A stretch of DNA of 64,000 nucleotides from Urechis unicinctus (lineage: Eukaryota; Annelida; Polychaeta; Xenopneusta; Urechidae), in NCBI GenBank assembly GCA_034190875.2, contig CM067348.1, positions 41,822,778 through 41,886,777 of the forward strand. The letters are read 5' to 3'. The notes under the pieces were generated by a model, which worked only from the letters and a program-made list of their open reading frames with translations, was not told where the DNA came from and ran no database searches. The stretch's first letter is position 1, and each line of letters starts with the position of its first letter. Below, piece after piece: positions 63,431 to 64,000 of the stretch. A program made the position numbers and the translations under genes.

Positions 63431-64000
63431 CTCTTGGTTTTTGTAGGGGGAAATGAGTGTAAGGTAATGTGAGGCATTTTCAAGCTTCGGCGTATCTGAA
63501 CATGTCTGCATTTCCCTGTATTTATTGCTGATTGAATTATGTAACGAAAGACTTTTCTGTTGAAGAACGCTACATATTGGTGTGTGATATAGTTGACAAG
63601 GTGAAGTGTTTATTTGGAATACAAGGCATCAAACATTCGAGTCTGAATGAAGTTAATGTTGCTTGTCCAAGTGGGTCGAAAATTGCGTTGTAATTAGAGT
63701 ATCTGAAATGTGGCGTGGCTTTGGTTGGAGTGAGCGTGAGCGTGGGCGGGAGATGACTGTGTGCTCATGAGTGTGCACGTGTATGGGCGCGTTTGCGAAG
63801 TGTGATGCTATATCAGGAATGTACAAGGTGATTATCATAAAACACGCAAGGAAGGCACAGCTCTGTCACAGTTAATGTTATAAACAATGACAAACGACAA
63901 GCATTGTCGACAATGCAAATCATTAGCACGGAGAGAATTGGTGGCAATGTATGGATAAAACACAAATCATAAGTAGTCACACGCTGAACGTTAACTAAGC
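63431..64000. other. end of right arm, no gene
   Basis: Reverse complement of 10,011-10,570, about 90-95 percent alike by eye. No coding signal is shared by the two copies. Confidence 0.6.

Larger units (their letters stand above)
60926..64000 (-). repeat. outer part of the right inverted-repeat arm
   Basis: Reverse complement of about 10,011-14,110 and direct copy of 34,100-36,130. It contains the type A relic (61,310-61,810), sequence equivalent to 12,400-13,240 (61,830-62,600), 55-bp repeat units (62,845-62,935), the minisatellite and the block 63,480-64,000. It still matches the left arm at the last base of the window, so the arm probably extends further. Confidence 0.85.

Overview
The window looks like a repeat-rich piece of an aquatic invertebrate genome. 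It is AT-rich, holds very long (AT)n, (GT)n and (GTAT)n microsatellites, intronless glycosyltransferase genes with metazoan TATA boxes and AATAAA signals, a Harbinger DNA transposon with spliced genes, and a Polinton-like virus fossil whose gene families I associate with cnidarian, mollusc and lancelet genomes. The phylum cannot be told from the sequence.

The host content is essentially one gene family: single-exon type II membrane glycosyltransferases of family GT31 (beta-1,3-galactosyltransferase type). There are two subfamilies. Type A (about 350 aa, starting MANKVRR) has intact genes at 46,426-47,478 (-) and 51,896-52,948 (-), near-intact genes at 6,134-7,202 (-) and 8,645-9,697 (+), and pseudogenes or relics at about 1.7, 3.5, 13.2, 19.3, 31.5, 37.8 and 61.3 kb. 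Type B (353-372 aa) has intact genes at 40,136-41,254 (+) and 54,848-55,909 (+), a pseudogene at 15,190-16,006 (-), and 3' fragments at 47.9 and 53.3 kb. All would act in the Golgi lumen, adding a sugar from a UDP donor to glycoprotein or glycolipid acceptors; the real donor and acceptor cannot be read from the sequence.

Layout. 1-10 kb: type A genes and relics between microsatellites. 10.01-20.23 kb: left arm of a very large inverted repeat. 20.23-28.84 kb: a broken, truncated Polinton-like element lying inside a type A pseudogene. 28.84-31.16 kb: a 310-bp inverted repeat flanking about 1.7 kb. 31.5-43.1 kb: further diverged duplicons with the intact type B gene at 40.1 kb and an unrecognised coding-like remnant at 42-43 kb. 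43.14-54.59 kb: two head-to-tail copies of a unit of about 6 kb, each with one intact type A gene. 51.98-64.0 kb: right arm of the inverted repeat, ending at the window edge, carrying the second intact type B gene and interrupted by an unclassified repeat plus a Harbinger element (56.54-60.92 kb).

The picture is a glycosyltransferase cluster that grows by inverted and tandem segmental duplication, with gene birth, decay and mobile-element insertion going on together. No non-coding RNA gene, CRISPR array or unrelated host gene was recognised. All similarities were judged by eye; family names come from memory of motifs, not from searches.
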